This document shows, in pieces, positions 17,498 to 26,100 of a DNA stretch of 64,000 nt. Origin of the DNA: Falsirhodobacter sp051195255. GTDB lineage: Bacteria; Pseudomonadota; Alphaproteobacteria; Rhodobacterales; Rhodobacteraceae. The stretch is taken from positions 1 to 64,000 of the forward strand of contig NZ_JBNJLK010000007.1 of NCBI RefSeq assembly GCF_051195255.1. The letters run 5' to 3'. Both the position numbers and the translations under genes were made by a program. The notes below the pieces were generated by a model. The model made no database searches. It saw nothing but the letters and a program-made list of their open reading frames with translations, and had not been told where the DNA came from. Each line of letters starts with the position of its first letter. Within the stretch, counting starts at the first letter, position 1.

Positions 17498-18952
17498 ATG
17501 TTCGACACCGTCATCCACTCCGGCACCGTGGTCACGGCCACGGACAGCTTCAAGGGCGACATTGGGATCCGGGATGGCCGGATCGCGGCGATCGCCGAAA
17601 CGCTGCCCGGCGGGGACCGCCGCATCGACGCGGGCGGCCGCCTTGTCCTGCCCGGCGGGATCGAGGCGCATGCCCACATCGCGCAGGAAAGTTCGGCCGG
17701 TGTGATGACGGCGGACGACTATTATTCGGGGTCGGTTTCGGCGGCCTTTGGCGGGAATTCCAGCTTCATCCCCTTCGCGGGGCAGCATCGCGGGCAGTCG
17801 GTGGACGATGTGCTGGCGACCTATGACGCGCGGGCAAAGCGGTCGGTGATCGACTATTCCTATCACCTCATCATCTCCGACCCGACGGAGAAGGTGCTGA
17901 CGGACGAGCTGCCGCGCGCCTTCGAACGCGGGATCACCAGCTTCAAGGTCTTCATGACCTATGACCTGATGAACCTTGGCGACGGGGGGATGCTGGACAT
18001 CCTGACCGTGGCGAAGGAGCATGGCGCCATCACCATGGTTCATGCCGAGAACAACGAGATGGTGAAGTGGATGAACCGTCGTCTGGCGGCCAAGGGCCTC
18101 ACGGCGCCGAAATACCACGCCATCAGCCGCCCCGAGCTGGCCGAGGAGGAGGCGATCAACCGCGCCATCAGCCTGGCCAAGCTGGTCGATGCGCCGCTGT
18201 TCATCGTGCACGTGTCCACCGCCGGGGGCGCGGCGTTGGTGCAGCGGGCGAAGCTGGACGGTGCCAAGCTGTTCGCGGAAACCTGTCCGCAATACCTCGC
18301 CCTGACGCGTCACGATCTGGACCGGCCGGGGATGGAGGGGGCGAAGTTCATGTGCTCCCCCCCCGTGCGCGACGAGGCCACGCAGGACGCGTTGTGGCGG
18401 CACATCCAGGCCGGGACGTTCGAAAGCGTGTCCTCGGATCACGCCCCCTATCGCTTCGATGAGACTGGCAAGTTCACCGCCGGCACGGATGCGCCTTATC
18501 CGAAGATCGCGAACGGGATGCCGGGGATCGCGGCGCGGTTGCCCTACCTCTTCTCCGAAGGGGTGATGAAGGGGCGGATCACCTTGCAGCATTTCGTGGC
18601 GCTGTCGTCCACCAACGCGGCGAAGACCTTCGGGATGACGACCAAGGGATCGATCGCGCCGGGCATGGACGCCGACATCGTGATCTGGAACCCAGAGGCG
18701 ACGCGCACCGTCACGCTGGCCGACCAGCACGACAACATCGACTATTCCCCCTTCGAGGGGATGGTGCTGACCGGCGTACCGGAGGTGGTGCTGAACCGCG
18801 GGCAGGTCATCGTGGAGCATGGGGAGTTGCGCGCGGCCGAAGGGCAGGGCCGCTTCGTCGCCCGCGCCCGCGTGGACCTGACGGGCAAGCCGGGGTATCG
18901 CGCCAAGGAACTGGACCCCGCGCAGAACTTCGGGGCAGAGATCGCACCATGA
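17498..18952 (+). CDS. hydA: D-hydantoinase / dihydropyrimidinase
   Basis: This 484-residue zinc amidohydrolase opens 5-substituted hydantoins (or dihydropyrimidines) to N-carbamoyl amino acids. Metal ligands seen: His58 and His60 (IEAHAHI), the carbamylated Lys150 (SFKVFMTYD), His182 (MVHAEN), the His of FIVHVST and the Asp of SSDHAPY. The canonical PHTH of most D-hydantoinases is AHAH here. The stop overlaps the racemase start (ATGA). The adjacent D-carbamoylase argues for a D-hydantoinase rather than a pyrimidine catabolic role, and no beta-ureidopropionase partner or dihydropyrimidine dehydrogenase lies nearby. Confidence 0.9.
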   Translation: MFDTVIHSGTVVTATDSFKGDIGIRDGRIAAIAETLPGGDRRIDAGGRLVLPGGIEAHAHIAQESSAGVMTADDYYSGSVSAAFGGNSSFIPFAGQHRGQSVDDVLATYDARAKRSVIDYSYHLIISDPTEKVLTDELPRAFERGITSFKVFMTYDLMNLGDGGMLDILTVAKEHGAITMVHAENNEMVKWMNRRLAAKGLTAPKYHAISRPELAEEEAINRAISLAKLVDAPLFIVHVSTAGGAALVQRAKLDGAKLFAETCPQYLALTRHDLDRPGMEGAKFMCSPPVRDEATQDALWRHIQAGTFESVSSDHAPYRFDETGKFTAGTDAPYPKIANGMPGIAARLPYLFSEGVMKGRITLQHFVALSSTNAAKTFGMTTKGSIAPGMDADIVIWNPEATRTVTLADQHDNIDYSPFEGMVLTGVPEVVLNRGQVIVEHGELRAAEGQGRFVARARVDLTGKPGYRAKELDPAQNFGAEIAP

Positions 18953-19575
18953 GCGTCCTTGTCATCAACCCCAACTCCTCGCAGGGTGTCACGGAGGGGC
19001 TGGCGGCGGCGCTGACCCCCTACGGCCCGCATTTCGACTGCATCACGGTGCCCGAAAGCCCCGCCACCATCGCCACGAACGAGGATGTGGCCCGCGCCGG
19101 CCTGCGCGTGCTGGAAATCGCCCGCGAGGCCAAGGCCGAGGCCGTCATCACCGCCTGCTTTTCCGATCCGGGGCTGGATCTGATGCGGTCCGAAGGGATC
19201 CGCGCCTTCGGCATCCAGGAATGCGGCATCCTGACGGCCATGGCGCGGGCCGACCGCTTCGGCATCATCGCCCTGTCGCCGAAATCCATCCCGCGCCACA
19301 TGGCAAGGATGCGCCAGATGGGCGTGCTGGAGCGTCTGGCGGGGGAGGTCGGGCTGTCCGGCGTGTCCGCGTTGGACGCAGGCACGTCCGACGCGGTGCT
19401 GGAGGAAACGCTGGAAGCGGGCGCCCAACTGGTCGCCATGGGTGCGGGCGCCATCGTGCTGGGATGCGCCGGTTTCGCCCCCCGCCGCCGGCTGCTGGAA
19501 GACCGGCTGGGCGTCCCCGTCATCGACCCCGTGCAGGCGGCGGCGGTCATGGCCCTTGGCACGATCCTCGGCTGA
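18949..19575 (+). CDS. Hydantoin racemase (Asp/Glu racemase superfamily)
   Basis: The 208-residue protein interconverts L- and D-5-monosubstituted hydantoins so that the stereospecific hydantoinase can use both. It shows the N-terminal VLVINPNSS typical of hydantoin racemases and the two catalytic cysteines in VITACFSDPG and VLGCAGF. With the hydantoinase and D-carbamoylase it completes the classical three-enzyme hydantoinase process within one operon. Maleate isomerase or other superfamily members are less likely given this context. Confidence 0.88.
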   Translation: MSVLVINPNSSQGVTEGLAAALTPYGPHFDCITVPESPATIATNEDVARAGLRVLEIAREAKAEAVITACFSDPGLDLMRSEGIRAFGIQECGILTAMARADRFGIIALSPKSIPRHMARMRQMGVLERLAGEVGLSGVSALDAGTSDAVLEETLEAGAQLVAMGAGAIVLGCAGFAPRRRLLEDRLGVPVIDPVQAAAVMALGTILG

Positions 19576-20507
19576 TGGAAAACGGGGGGGTCAATCCGGC
19601 CGAGATCTCGTTGCGGATGCTGGAAATCTTCGCGACGATGATGCGCTGCGCTACCACGGTGGAGGCGGCGGCCGCGCTGAAGATCAGCCAACCCGCCATC
19701 TCTGCCGGCCTGCGCCAGCTGGAAACGCAGCTGGACCTTGTCCTGTTCGACCGCACGGCCCGCCGCCTGACCCCCACCGCCGAAGCCCGCGCGCTGTACG
19801 AGGAGATCCGCCCCATCTTCGGCCTGATCCGCGGTTTCGCGGTCCGCGCGCAGGACATGAAGCTGGGCCTGTCGGGGCGGTTGCGCATCATCTCCACTCC
19901 GCCCTTGGGGCATACGGTGGGGCCGCTGGCGCTTCAGCGGTTTCTGGAGGATTCGCCTGACATTTCCGTCAGTTACGACGTGCGACGGTTGAAGACGGTG
20001 CTGGAAGCCGTCCAGACCGGCACTGTGGACATCGGCATCGCCCTGACGCAGGAACGGTCAGACCTTGTGGACACCCATGTGCTGCAGCAGGCGCACATGG
20101 TGGCGCTGGTGCCGGCCGGCAGCTCGCTGGCCGTACGTCCCCACGTCACCCCGCAGGATCTCGCCGGTCATCCCCTCATCGGTCTGGAGCAGGAATCGAA
20201 CCTCGGCCGGTTGGTGCGCAGCGCCTATGACCATGCGGGGGAGCCCTATGTCCCGCGGGTGGAGGTGCGGTATTGCGAAACCGCGACCATGCTGACGAAC
20301 TCGGGTCTGGGGGCCACGGTCGTCGATCCATGGTCGGCGCGGCTGGCCGGTCCCCAACTGGTCCAGCGCCCTTTTCACCCTTTGTGCGAGGTGCGGGCCG
20401 TGCTGTTCACCCGCAAGGGCGTGCCGCACACCTCCCTCATGGATCGGTTCACGAAACAGCTGCACGCCTGCCTGTCCGATCCGTCTTCAGTCAAGGACCC
20501 GACATGA
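19575..20507 (+). CDS. LysR-family transcriptional regulator embedded in the hydantoin operon
   Basis: The 310-residue protein has an N-terminal winged helix (LRMLEIFATMMRCATTVEAA, then KISQPAISAGLRQLE) and a LysR substrate-binding domain. Its ATG overlaps the racemase stop (TGATG) and its stop overlaps the next gene (ATGA). It is thus co-transcribed with the genes it probably controls, unlike the usual divergent LysR arrangement. The inducer is probably the hydantoin, carbamoyl compound or product, by inference. Confidence 0.88.
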   Translation: MENGGVNPAEISLRMLEIFATMMRCATTVEAAAALKISQPAISAGLRQLETQLDLVLFDRTARRLTPTAEARALYEEIRPIFGLIRGFAVRAQDMKLGLSGRLRIISTPPLGHTVGPLALQRFLEDSPDISVSYDVRRLKTVLEAVQTGTVDIGIALTQERSDLVDTHVLQQAHMVALVPAGSSLAVRPHVTPQDLAGHPLIGLEQESNLGRLVRSAYDHAGEPYVPRVEVRYCETATMLTNSGLGATVVDPWSARLAGPQLVQRPFHPLCEVRAVLFTRKGVPHTSLMDRFTKQLHACLSDPSSVKDPT

Positions 20508-21433
20508 CCTGCAACATCCTGTTTCGCGTGGAAGGACACGTGTATCGCAAGGCGCTGGCCGTCCATCACCGTGTCCATGACGCCTGGGACGGTCCCGCCG
20601 CGCTGCCGGAGGCTGTGCGTGCACAGGTCCGCGTGGTCGTGACGAACGGCACGGTCGGCCTGACCGAAGAGGAGATGGCGCTGCTTCCGTCCCTCGGCCT
20701 CATCTGCACCGTGGGCACGGGGTACGAGGCTGTGGACGTGGCCGCGGCCTATCGGCGCGGCATCGCGGTCACCCATGCGGCGGGGGTGAATGCCGGGGCG
20801 GTGGCCGAACACGCCATCGGCATGATCCTGGCCCTGACGCGCCGACTGTGCCGGTTCGACGCCGCCGTGCGGGCGGGAACCTGGCGGGGGGATGTGGGGA
20901 CAAGTTCGCTCATGTCCGGGCGGCGCATGGGGATCTTCGGGATGGGCGGGATCGGCCAGCGGCTGGGGCGGCTGGCCGAGGCGTTCGGGATGCCGGTGTC
21001 CTATTGCAGCCGGACGGCGAAGGATCTGCCCGCCTGGACGTTCCACCCCGATCTTCTGACCCTTGCCCGCCATGTGGACGTTCTGGTGATCGCGGCGCCG
21101 GGCGGGCCGGCCACGTTCCATGCGGTGAACGACGCGGTGCTGGACGCGCTTGGCCCGGAAGGAATCGTGGTCAATGTCGGCCGGGGGTCCATCATCGACA
21201 CAAGCGTGCTGATCGCGGCGCTGGAAGCGGGCCGCATCGGCGGCGCCGCCCTTGACGTGCTGGAGGAGGAGCCGGAGGTGCCCGAGGCGCTTCGCGCGAT
21301 GCCCAACATTGTCCTGTCACCCCATGTCGCGGGGCTGGCGCTGGAGGTTCAGGAACTGAGCGCCGCCCTGATGATGCGCAACATCGACGCGTTTTTGGCA
21401 GGTGCTCCACTCGTGACGCCGGTGCCAGGCTGA
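20504..21433 (+). CDS. D-isomer-specific 2-hydroxyacid dehydrogenase
   Basis: The 309-residue NAD(P)-dependent enzyme has the nucleotide motif GIFGMGGIGQRLGRLAEAFG near residue 145, an Arg in VNVGRGSIID, Glu in the LEEEPEVP stretch and catalytic His in LSPHVAG. It belongs to the hydroxypyruvate/glyoxylate reductase group. As last gene of the hydantoin operon it might reduce the 2-oxo acid formed after deamination of the released D-amino acid, an inference. No D-amino acid oxidase or transaminase is in the operon. Confidence 0.85.
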   Translation: MTCNILFRVEGHVYRKALAVHHRVHDAWDGPAALPEAVRAQVRVVVTNGTVGLTEEEMALLPSLGLICTVGTGYEAVDVAAAYRRGIAVTHAAGVNAGAVAEHAIGMILALTRRLCRFDAAVRAGTWRGDVGTSSLMSGRRMGIFGMGGIGQRLGRLAEAFGMPVSYCSRTAKDLPAWTFHPDLLTLARHVDVLVIAAPGGPATFHAVNDAVLDALGPEGIVVNVGRGSIIDTSVLIAALEAGRIGGAALDVLEEEPEVPEALRAMPNIVLSPHVAGLALEVQELSAALMMRNIDAFLAGAPLVTPVPG

Positions 21434-21627
21434 GGCTGGCCCGGCGTTCGGCGACCCAGGTGCCACGCATGGGGTTCGTCCGGCGCAAGACTGCCCCGAT
21501 CCACCATGATTCATGGCGGAGCTAGGGGCAAAGCGTCGTATGCGGGCGGTATGTTTGAAACGGAAGTCGTGTCTTGCAACGTGGCAACTGCCGGCAAATC
21601 GGCGCGCCTGCAGACCGAAAGGCGGAA

Positions 21628-21649
21628 TGGTCACGAAACTGTCAATGGA
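21628..21649 (+). promoter_or_regulatory. Candidate PHO box before the phytase-like gene
   Basis: TGGTCAC (21628-21634) and CTGTCAA (21639-21645) are spaced 11 bases apart like the CTGTCAT direct repeats bound by PhoB; the second half matches at six of seven positions. The site ends 43 bases before the ATG of a secreted esterase/phytase-like protein. The rest of the 21434-21691 gap shows nothing recognisable. Confidence 0.3.
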
Positions 21650-21691
21650 AGCCCGTAAGCCCCTTTTTGAACCGCGCCAAAAGGGGCCGCC

Positions 21692-23023
21692 ATGCTGAAA
21701 TCCGTTCTGTCCATCCTCCTGATCTCCGCCGCGCTTCCGGCATGGGCGGAGGAGGTCTTTCCCGCCCGCCTTGCCGGGTTTGCCGAAGTGCCGGCCCTGA
21801 CGCTGGTGCAGCCCCCGGCGGACGCGCCGCGCGACGCCTGGGTTTCAGGGAAGTTCACGGGGCCTGCGCCGAACGCGTCCCCCATGTCGGCTCCCGCGGA
21901 CACGGGGCGGGCTTACGGTGCGCATCCCACCGGCCTGTCGCTGCCCTTCATCGGCCAGCCCTTCCAGGGCATGTCCGGCTTTGCCATGAACCGGGCCGAA
22001 GATGGGAGCCTTTACGCCCTGACCGACAACGGTTTCGGCGCAAAGCTGAACAGCCCCGATGCGCTGCTGTTCTTTCACAAGCTGAACCCCGACTTCGCCT
22101 TGGGCACGGTGGAACGACGCGCCCAGATCTTCCTGCACGATCCCGACCACAAGGTGCCCTTCCGCATCGCTTATGAAGGAACGGACAGCCGTTACCTGAC
22201 AGGCGCGGATTTTGACCCCGAAAGCATCCAGTATGCCGACGGTGCGATCTGGATCGGGGACGAGTTCGGGCCGTGGATCATCAAGGCCGCCCCCGACGGC
22301 CGCGTGCAGCAGGTGTTCGCGACCACGCTGGACGGCGCGAAGCTGTCGGGCCCCGACACGGCCGGCACGGTCGTGCCCGCGCAGCCGGGCAAGGATTTCC
22401 GCGTTCAACGCTCTGGCGGGTACGAAGGGATGGCCCTGCAGCCGGGCACCGGCCTGCTGTGGGCGATGCTGGAAAAGCCGCTGCTGACCGAAACCGGGAC
22501 GGAGGGCGATTTCCTGCGCGTCATGACCTTCGACACGAAGGCGGGCGCATGGACCGGCAACAGCGTCCGTTTCCGTTTGGACGAAGGGGCCGTGGCCATC
22601 GGCGACTTCAACTTCATCGACGACACGCGCGCGCTGGTGATCGAACGGGACGCGGGCGAGGGCGACGTCGCGGGCGCCTGCCCGGAGGGCGGCGAACCCT
22701 CGGACTGCTATCCGATGCCGGCGCGCGTGAAGAACATCGTCCTTGTGGACACCGCCGATCTGGACGCCGAAGGCCACATGCGCCGCATCGGCCATATCGA
22801 CCTGCTGCGGATCGAGGATACCGCGGACATGACGCCCTACACCCTGGACGGGCTGTTCAGCTTCCCCTTCCAGACCATCGAGGATGTGGTCCGGGTGGAC
22901 GAGACGCACATCCTTGTGGCGAACGACAACAACCTTCCCTTCTCGGGCGGGCGGGAAATCGGGAAGGCCGCCGCGAACGAGTTCATCCTGCTGGACGTGG
23001 CGGAACTGCTGGCGGCGCGCTGA
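21692..23023 (+). CDS. Secreted esterase-like activity of phytase family protein
   Basis: The 443-residue precursor has a Sec signal (MLKSVLSILLISAALPAWA) and a beta-propeller-like domain of the phytase-like/esterase-like family (PF13449). Motifs include FQGMSGFAMNRAEDGSLYALTDNG in segments, IWIGDEFGPWI and EDVVRVDETHILVANDNNLPF. Members have been linked to phosphoester or ester hydrolysis in the periplasm, but the substrate is unsettled. It is monocistronic, with a possible PHO box upstream, which would fit phosphate scavenging. Confidence 0.75.
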   Translation: MLKSVLSILLISAALPAWAEEVFPARLAGFAEVPALTLVQPPADAPRDAWVSGKFTGPAPNASPMSAPADTGRAYGAHPTGLSLPFIGQPFQGMSGFAMNRAEDGSLYALTDNGFGAKLNSPDALLFFHKLNPDFALGTVERRAQIFLHDPDHKVPFRIAYEGTDSRYLTGADFDPESIQYADGAIWIGDEFGPWIIKAAPDGRVQQVFATTLDGAKLSGPDTAGTVVPAQPGKDFRVQRSGGYEGMALQPGTGLLWAMLEKPLLTETGTEGDFLRVMTFDTKAGAWTGNSVRFRLDEGAVAIGDFNFIDDTRALVIERDAGEGDVAGACPEGGEPSDCYPMPARVKNIVLVDTADLDAEGHMRRIGHIDLLRIEDTADMTPYTLDGLFSFPFQTIEDVVRVDETHILVANDNNLPFSGGREIGKAAANEFILLDVAELLAAR

Positions 23024-23110
23024 AGACGCCTCGGGAACCTGCTTGACCGGCACCTTCCCTTTCCGCCATCTGGACGCGCCTGGAATGCGGACAAGGGGAG
23101 GGCGCGCCAG

Positions 23111-23566
23111 ATGATCGAGCTCGTCATCCTCGGGTCGCTGATCCTTCTCGGGCTGCACATCCTGACGGAGCGCAGGGCCAGGGGCCGGAATGCCCCGCCG
23201 GTGCCCGTGGACGAACCGGCGCCGGCGGTCGTAAGGCTGCCCAGGGCGAAGCGGCCCAAAGCCCCGCAACCTCGTGACGCCGCGCCGGCGGCCGCTTTGC
23301 CGGAGGAAGCCGGACGCGACTTCGAGATCCTCTACCGGGAGGAAGATGGGACCGAACGGAGCCGCCGGATCGCCCATGTCCGCCCCGAGACGATCGCGGG
23401 GGAGACGCTGATCCATTGCGATTGCGCCGAGGCCAGGGGGGTGGTGACCCTCAAGAACAGCCGGATCCTGTCCTGCCGCAACCTTCGCACGGGGCGGGCC
23501 ATCAAGGATCTGGGCCGCTACTCCCAGTCCCGCCCCGCCAAATCCCAAGCGCCGGTCAGTCGATGA
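23111..23566 (+). CDS. Small membrane-anchored protein with a WYL-like C-terminal domain
   Basis: The 151-residue protein has one N-terminal hydrophobic helix (MIELVILGSLILLGLHIL), a Pro/Ala/Arg-rich linker (about 24-70), and a C-terminal segment (70-140) with RRIAHVRPETIAGETLIHCD and RNLRTGRAIKDLGRY. That segment resembles the ligand-sensing WYL-type domain seen at the C-terminus of regulators. No DNA-binding domain is present. Its 3' end overlaps the convergent ABC ATPase gene by 11 bases. I know no function for this architecture. Confidence 0.6.
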   Translation: MIELVILGSLILLGLHILTERRARGRNAPPVPVDEPAPAVVRLPRAKRPKAPQPRDAAPAAALPEEAGRDFEILYREEDGTERSRRIAHVRPETIAGETLIHCDCAEARGVVTLKNSRILSCRNLRTGRAIKDLGRYSQSRPAKSQAPVSR

Positions 23567-24536
23567 AATGCACCGCCTCGGGGCGCGCCCCCAGCCGCAG
23601 CCGGTCGCCCGCCGCGGGCAGCTGCGTGCCGTAGCCCGCCAGCCGGTCCACCCGCAAGGCTTCCCCGCCCGCGCGGCAGTGGATGCGGACAAGCTGGCCC
23701 ATGATCTCGGTATCCACGACCTCGGCCTCCAGCAGGCTCTCGCCCGTCGTGATCTCCAACGCGGCGGGGTGGATGACGGCGTGGCCCTTGCGGCCAAAGG
23801 CGATCATGTGGGCGGGCAGGATGTTCGCCTCCCCCAGAAAGCGGGCGACGAAGGCGTCCACGGGGCGGTGGAACACGGTTTCCGCCCGGTCGCTTTGCAC
23901 GATCCGCCCGGCGTCGAGGATGGAGATGCGGTCGCCCATACGCATCGCCTCGTCCTGGTCATGGGTCACGAGGATGGCGGTCAGGCCCAATTGGCGCTGC
24001 ATGCGCTTCAACTCCAGCTGCAGGCGCTTGCGGATCTGGGCGTCAAGGGCGGAGAGGGGTTCGTCCAGCAGCAGAAGGCGCGGTTCCAGCACCAGCGCAC
24101 GGGCCAGCGCCACGCGCTGCTTCTGCCCGCCCGAAAGCGCTGCGGGCAGGGCATCGGCGCGGGGCGTCAGGTCCACCACCTCCAGCATGCGGTCGACCTT
24201 CTCGGCGATCTGCGCCCGGTTCAGGCCCTTGCGGCCAAGCGCGAAGGCCAGGTTCTGCCGGACGGTCATGTTCGGGAACAGAGCGTAGTGCTGGAAAACC
24301 ATCGCCAGCCCGCGTTCGGCCGGGGGAAGCGTGTCGATCCGCCGTTCCCCCAACGTGATCGTCCCGCTCGCGATCGGCTGAAGCCCCGAAATCGCGCGCA
24401 GCAGCGTCGTCTTTCCGCAGCCCGAGGGGCCGAGGAGCACGTGCATCTCCCCCTCGTCGACATGGGCGGTCACGTCGTCCAGCACGCGGGTGGCGCCGTA
24501 TTCGGCGCGGACGCGGTCGATGGTCAGGAAGGTCAT
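23556..24536 (-). CDS. ABC transporter ATP-binding protein (Fe3+/spermidine/phosphonate-type)
   Basis: The 326-residue ATPase has Walker A GPSGCGKTT, Q-loop VFQHYALFPNMTV, signature LSGGQKQRVALARALVL, Walker B LLLLDEPLSALDA and the switch His (VTHDQDEAM). A C-terminal TOBE-like domain at about 245-326 is typical of the PotA/FbpC/UgpC branch. Start ATG 24536 overlaps the stop of the permease gene. It is the last gene of the operon that begins with the binding protein at 28036. Confidence 0.9.
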   Translation of the reverse strand: MTFLTIDRVRAEYGATRVLDDVTAHVDEGEMHVLLGPSGCGKTTLLRAISGLQPIASGTITLGERRIDTLPPAERGLAMVFQHYALFPNMTVRQNLAFALGRKGLNRAQIAEKVDRMLEVVDLTPRADALPAALSGGQKQRVALARALVLEPRLLLLDEPLSALDAQIRKRLQLELKRMQRQLGLTAILVTHDQDEAMRMGDRISILDAGRIVQSDRAETVFHRPVDAFVARFLGEANILPAHMIAFGRKGHAVIHPAALEITTGESLLEAEVVDTEIMGQLVRIHCRAGGEALRVDRLAGYGTQLPAAGDRLRLGARPEAVHFID

Positions 24537-25312
24537 GGGGCAGGCCTCTGGCGGCTCAGCGCGACCGAGGCGGCGGTGAGCAACAGGATGGTGAGGAAGT
24601 AGAACAGGATGATCGCGGCCGTGACGGAGCCGTTTTCGGTACGTTGGGCGTACATGTAGATCTGCAAAGTTTCGAACCGGCCGCCGACCAGCATGTTGGC
24701 GTAGACGAATTCGCCTAGCAGGATGCCAAGGCCAAGAACCGCGCCCAGCAGGATCTGCGGGGCGATCATTGGCAGCACCACACGGATCAGGATGCGTTCG
24801 TCGCGCATCCCCATCAGGCGGCCCGCAGCCAGCCAGTCCGCGATGGGCAGCCCCGTCAGCGCCCCCTTGATGGAGACGTAGAACATCGGAAAGCACAGCG
24901 GCACATAGGCCAGCACCAGGATCCACGGCGTGCCGTTCAGGGCCAGCGCGGGGTGCGAGAAGACGCGTAGATAGCCCACGACCAGAACCACCCCCGGCAC
25001 CGCATAGGGCAGCACCACCAGCCGTGCCAGCCACCGGTCCAGCGCCGGCCAGTAGATGTGGCCGGCCAGGATCGCAGGCACCATCAGCACGGCCGACAAA
25101 AGCAGCGCCGCCCCCGACACGGCCAGCGACCGGCCAAGCGCCGCCTGGAACCGCGGATCGGACAAAACGCCCGCCACGGTGGCGGTGTCCCATCCGCCCG
25201 GGAGCAGGCCGCTGGACCAGTCGGTACCGAAGGCCGCCACGACGATGGTGACGAAGGGCAGCGCGAACAGCGCCGCCGCAAGGATCAGGAACAGGGAGGA
25301 CAGGCGCGGCAT
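24533..25312 (-). CDS. ABC transporter permease, second subunit (PotC/FbpB type)
   Basis: The 259-residue inner-membrane protein has six predicted hydrophobic segments and the EAA-like motif LAAGRLMGMRDERILIRVVLP in two parts near residue 170. It is joined to both neighbours by stop/start overlaps. It forms the membrane channel with the preceding permease. Confidence 0.88.
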   Translation of the reverse strand: MPRLSSLFLILAAALFALPFVTIVVAAFGTDWSSGLLPGGWDTATVAGVLSDPRFQAALGRSLAVSGAALLLSAVLMVPAILAGHIYWPALDRWLARLVVLPYAVPGVVLVVGYLRVFSHPALALNGTPWILVLAYVPLCFPMFYVSIKGALTGLPIADWLAAGRLMGMRDERILIRVVLPMIAPQILLGAVLGLGILLGEFVYANMLVGGRFETLQIYMYAQRTENGSVTAAIILFYFLTILLLTAASVALSRQRPAP

Positions 25313-26100
25313 CAGGTCCGCCTCCGCAACAGCATCTGTCCAAGGACGATGGGCACCAGCATCATACCCAGCAGGCAGACCGACAGGGCGTTGGCCAGCG
25401 CCGGGTCCGAAAAGACGTCGCCCGCCACCAGTTCCCCGATCCGCACCGTCACGATGCGGGCGTTGGTGCCCATCAGCGTGAAGGCGGTGGCGTAAGTGCC
25501 CATGGCATTTGCGAACAGCAACGTAGCGATCGCGGCCAGTTGTGGCGCCACCGTCGGCAGCCCCACCCGCAGCCAGAAGCGGAGGGGGGAGATGCCCATC
25601 AGGCGCGACGCCTCCTCGATGTCCTGCGGCAGGGCCATGATCACGGGCACGACCAGCACCGTCGCAAGCGCCGTCTGAAAGAAGGAATATGTGAGCAGCA
25701 GGCCCGACACGGAATAAAGCTCGAACCCGCCGAACAAAAGGCGGGTCAGCACGCCGTTGGCGCCCAGCAGGATCATGAAGGCCAGCACTGACGGCACGCC
25801 TGAAAAATTCGCGCCGAGGTTGCCCAGAACCAGTGCCACGCGCGACAGGGCGGGCACCCGCCCCCGCAGCGCCAGCGCGATCATCACCGCCAGCGCCAGC
25901 CCGATCAGCGTGGTCAGCCCAGACAACCACAGCGTGGTCGTGAAGGCGCGGGTGTAGAAGCGCGATCCGAAGATCTGGGCGTAACGGTCGAAGGGCCCGT
26001 CGCCGCCGAACGATCCCGCAATGGTGGAGATCAGGGGAACCCCGACCACGGCCAGCAGGAACAGCGCCAAGGGCAGGGCGTAAAGCCGGCGCAGGATCAT
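25312..26100 (-). CDS. ABC transporter permease, first subunit (PotB type)
   Basis: The 262-residue inner-membrane protein has an N-terminal hydrophobic helix (LYALPLALFLLAVVG) and the EAA loop EEASRLMGISPLRFW. The start at 26100 overlaps the stop of the phosphodiesterase gene. Together with its partner it imports whatever the periplasmic protein binds. Confidence 0.88.
   Translation of the reverse strand: MILRRLYALPLALFLLAVVGVPLISTIAGSFGGDGPFDRYAQIFGSRFYTRAFTTTLWLSGLTTLIGLALAVMIALALRGRVPALSRVALVLGNLGANFSGVPSVLAFMILLGANGVLTRLLFGGFELYSVSGLLLTYSFFQTALATVLVVPVIMALPQDIEEASRLMGISPLRFWLRVGLPTVAPQLAAIATLLFANAMGTYATAFTLMGTNARIVTVRIGELVAGDVFSDPALANALSVCLLGMMLVPIVLGQMLLRRRT

Noticed and set aside
17498..18952. 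Reductive pyrimidine degradation (dihydropyrimidinase role)
   Set aside because: No dihydropyrimidine dehydrogenase or beta-ureidopropionase is nearby; a D-carbamoylase and hydantoin racemase flank it instead.
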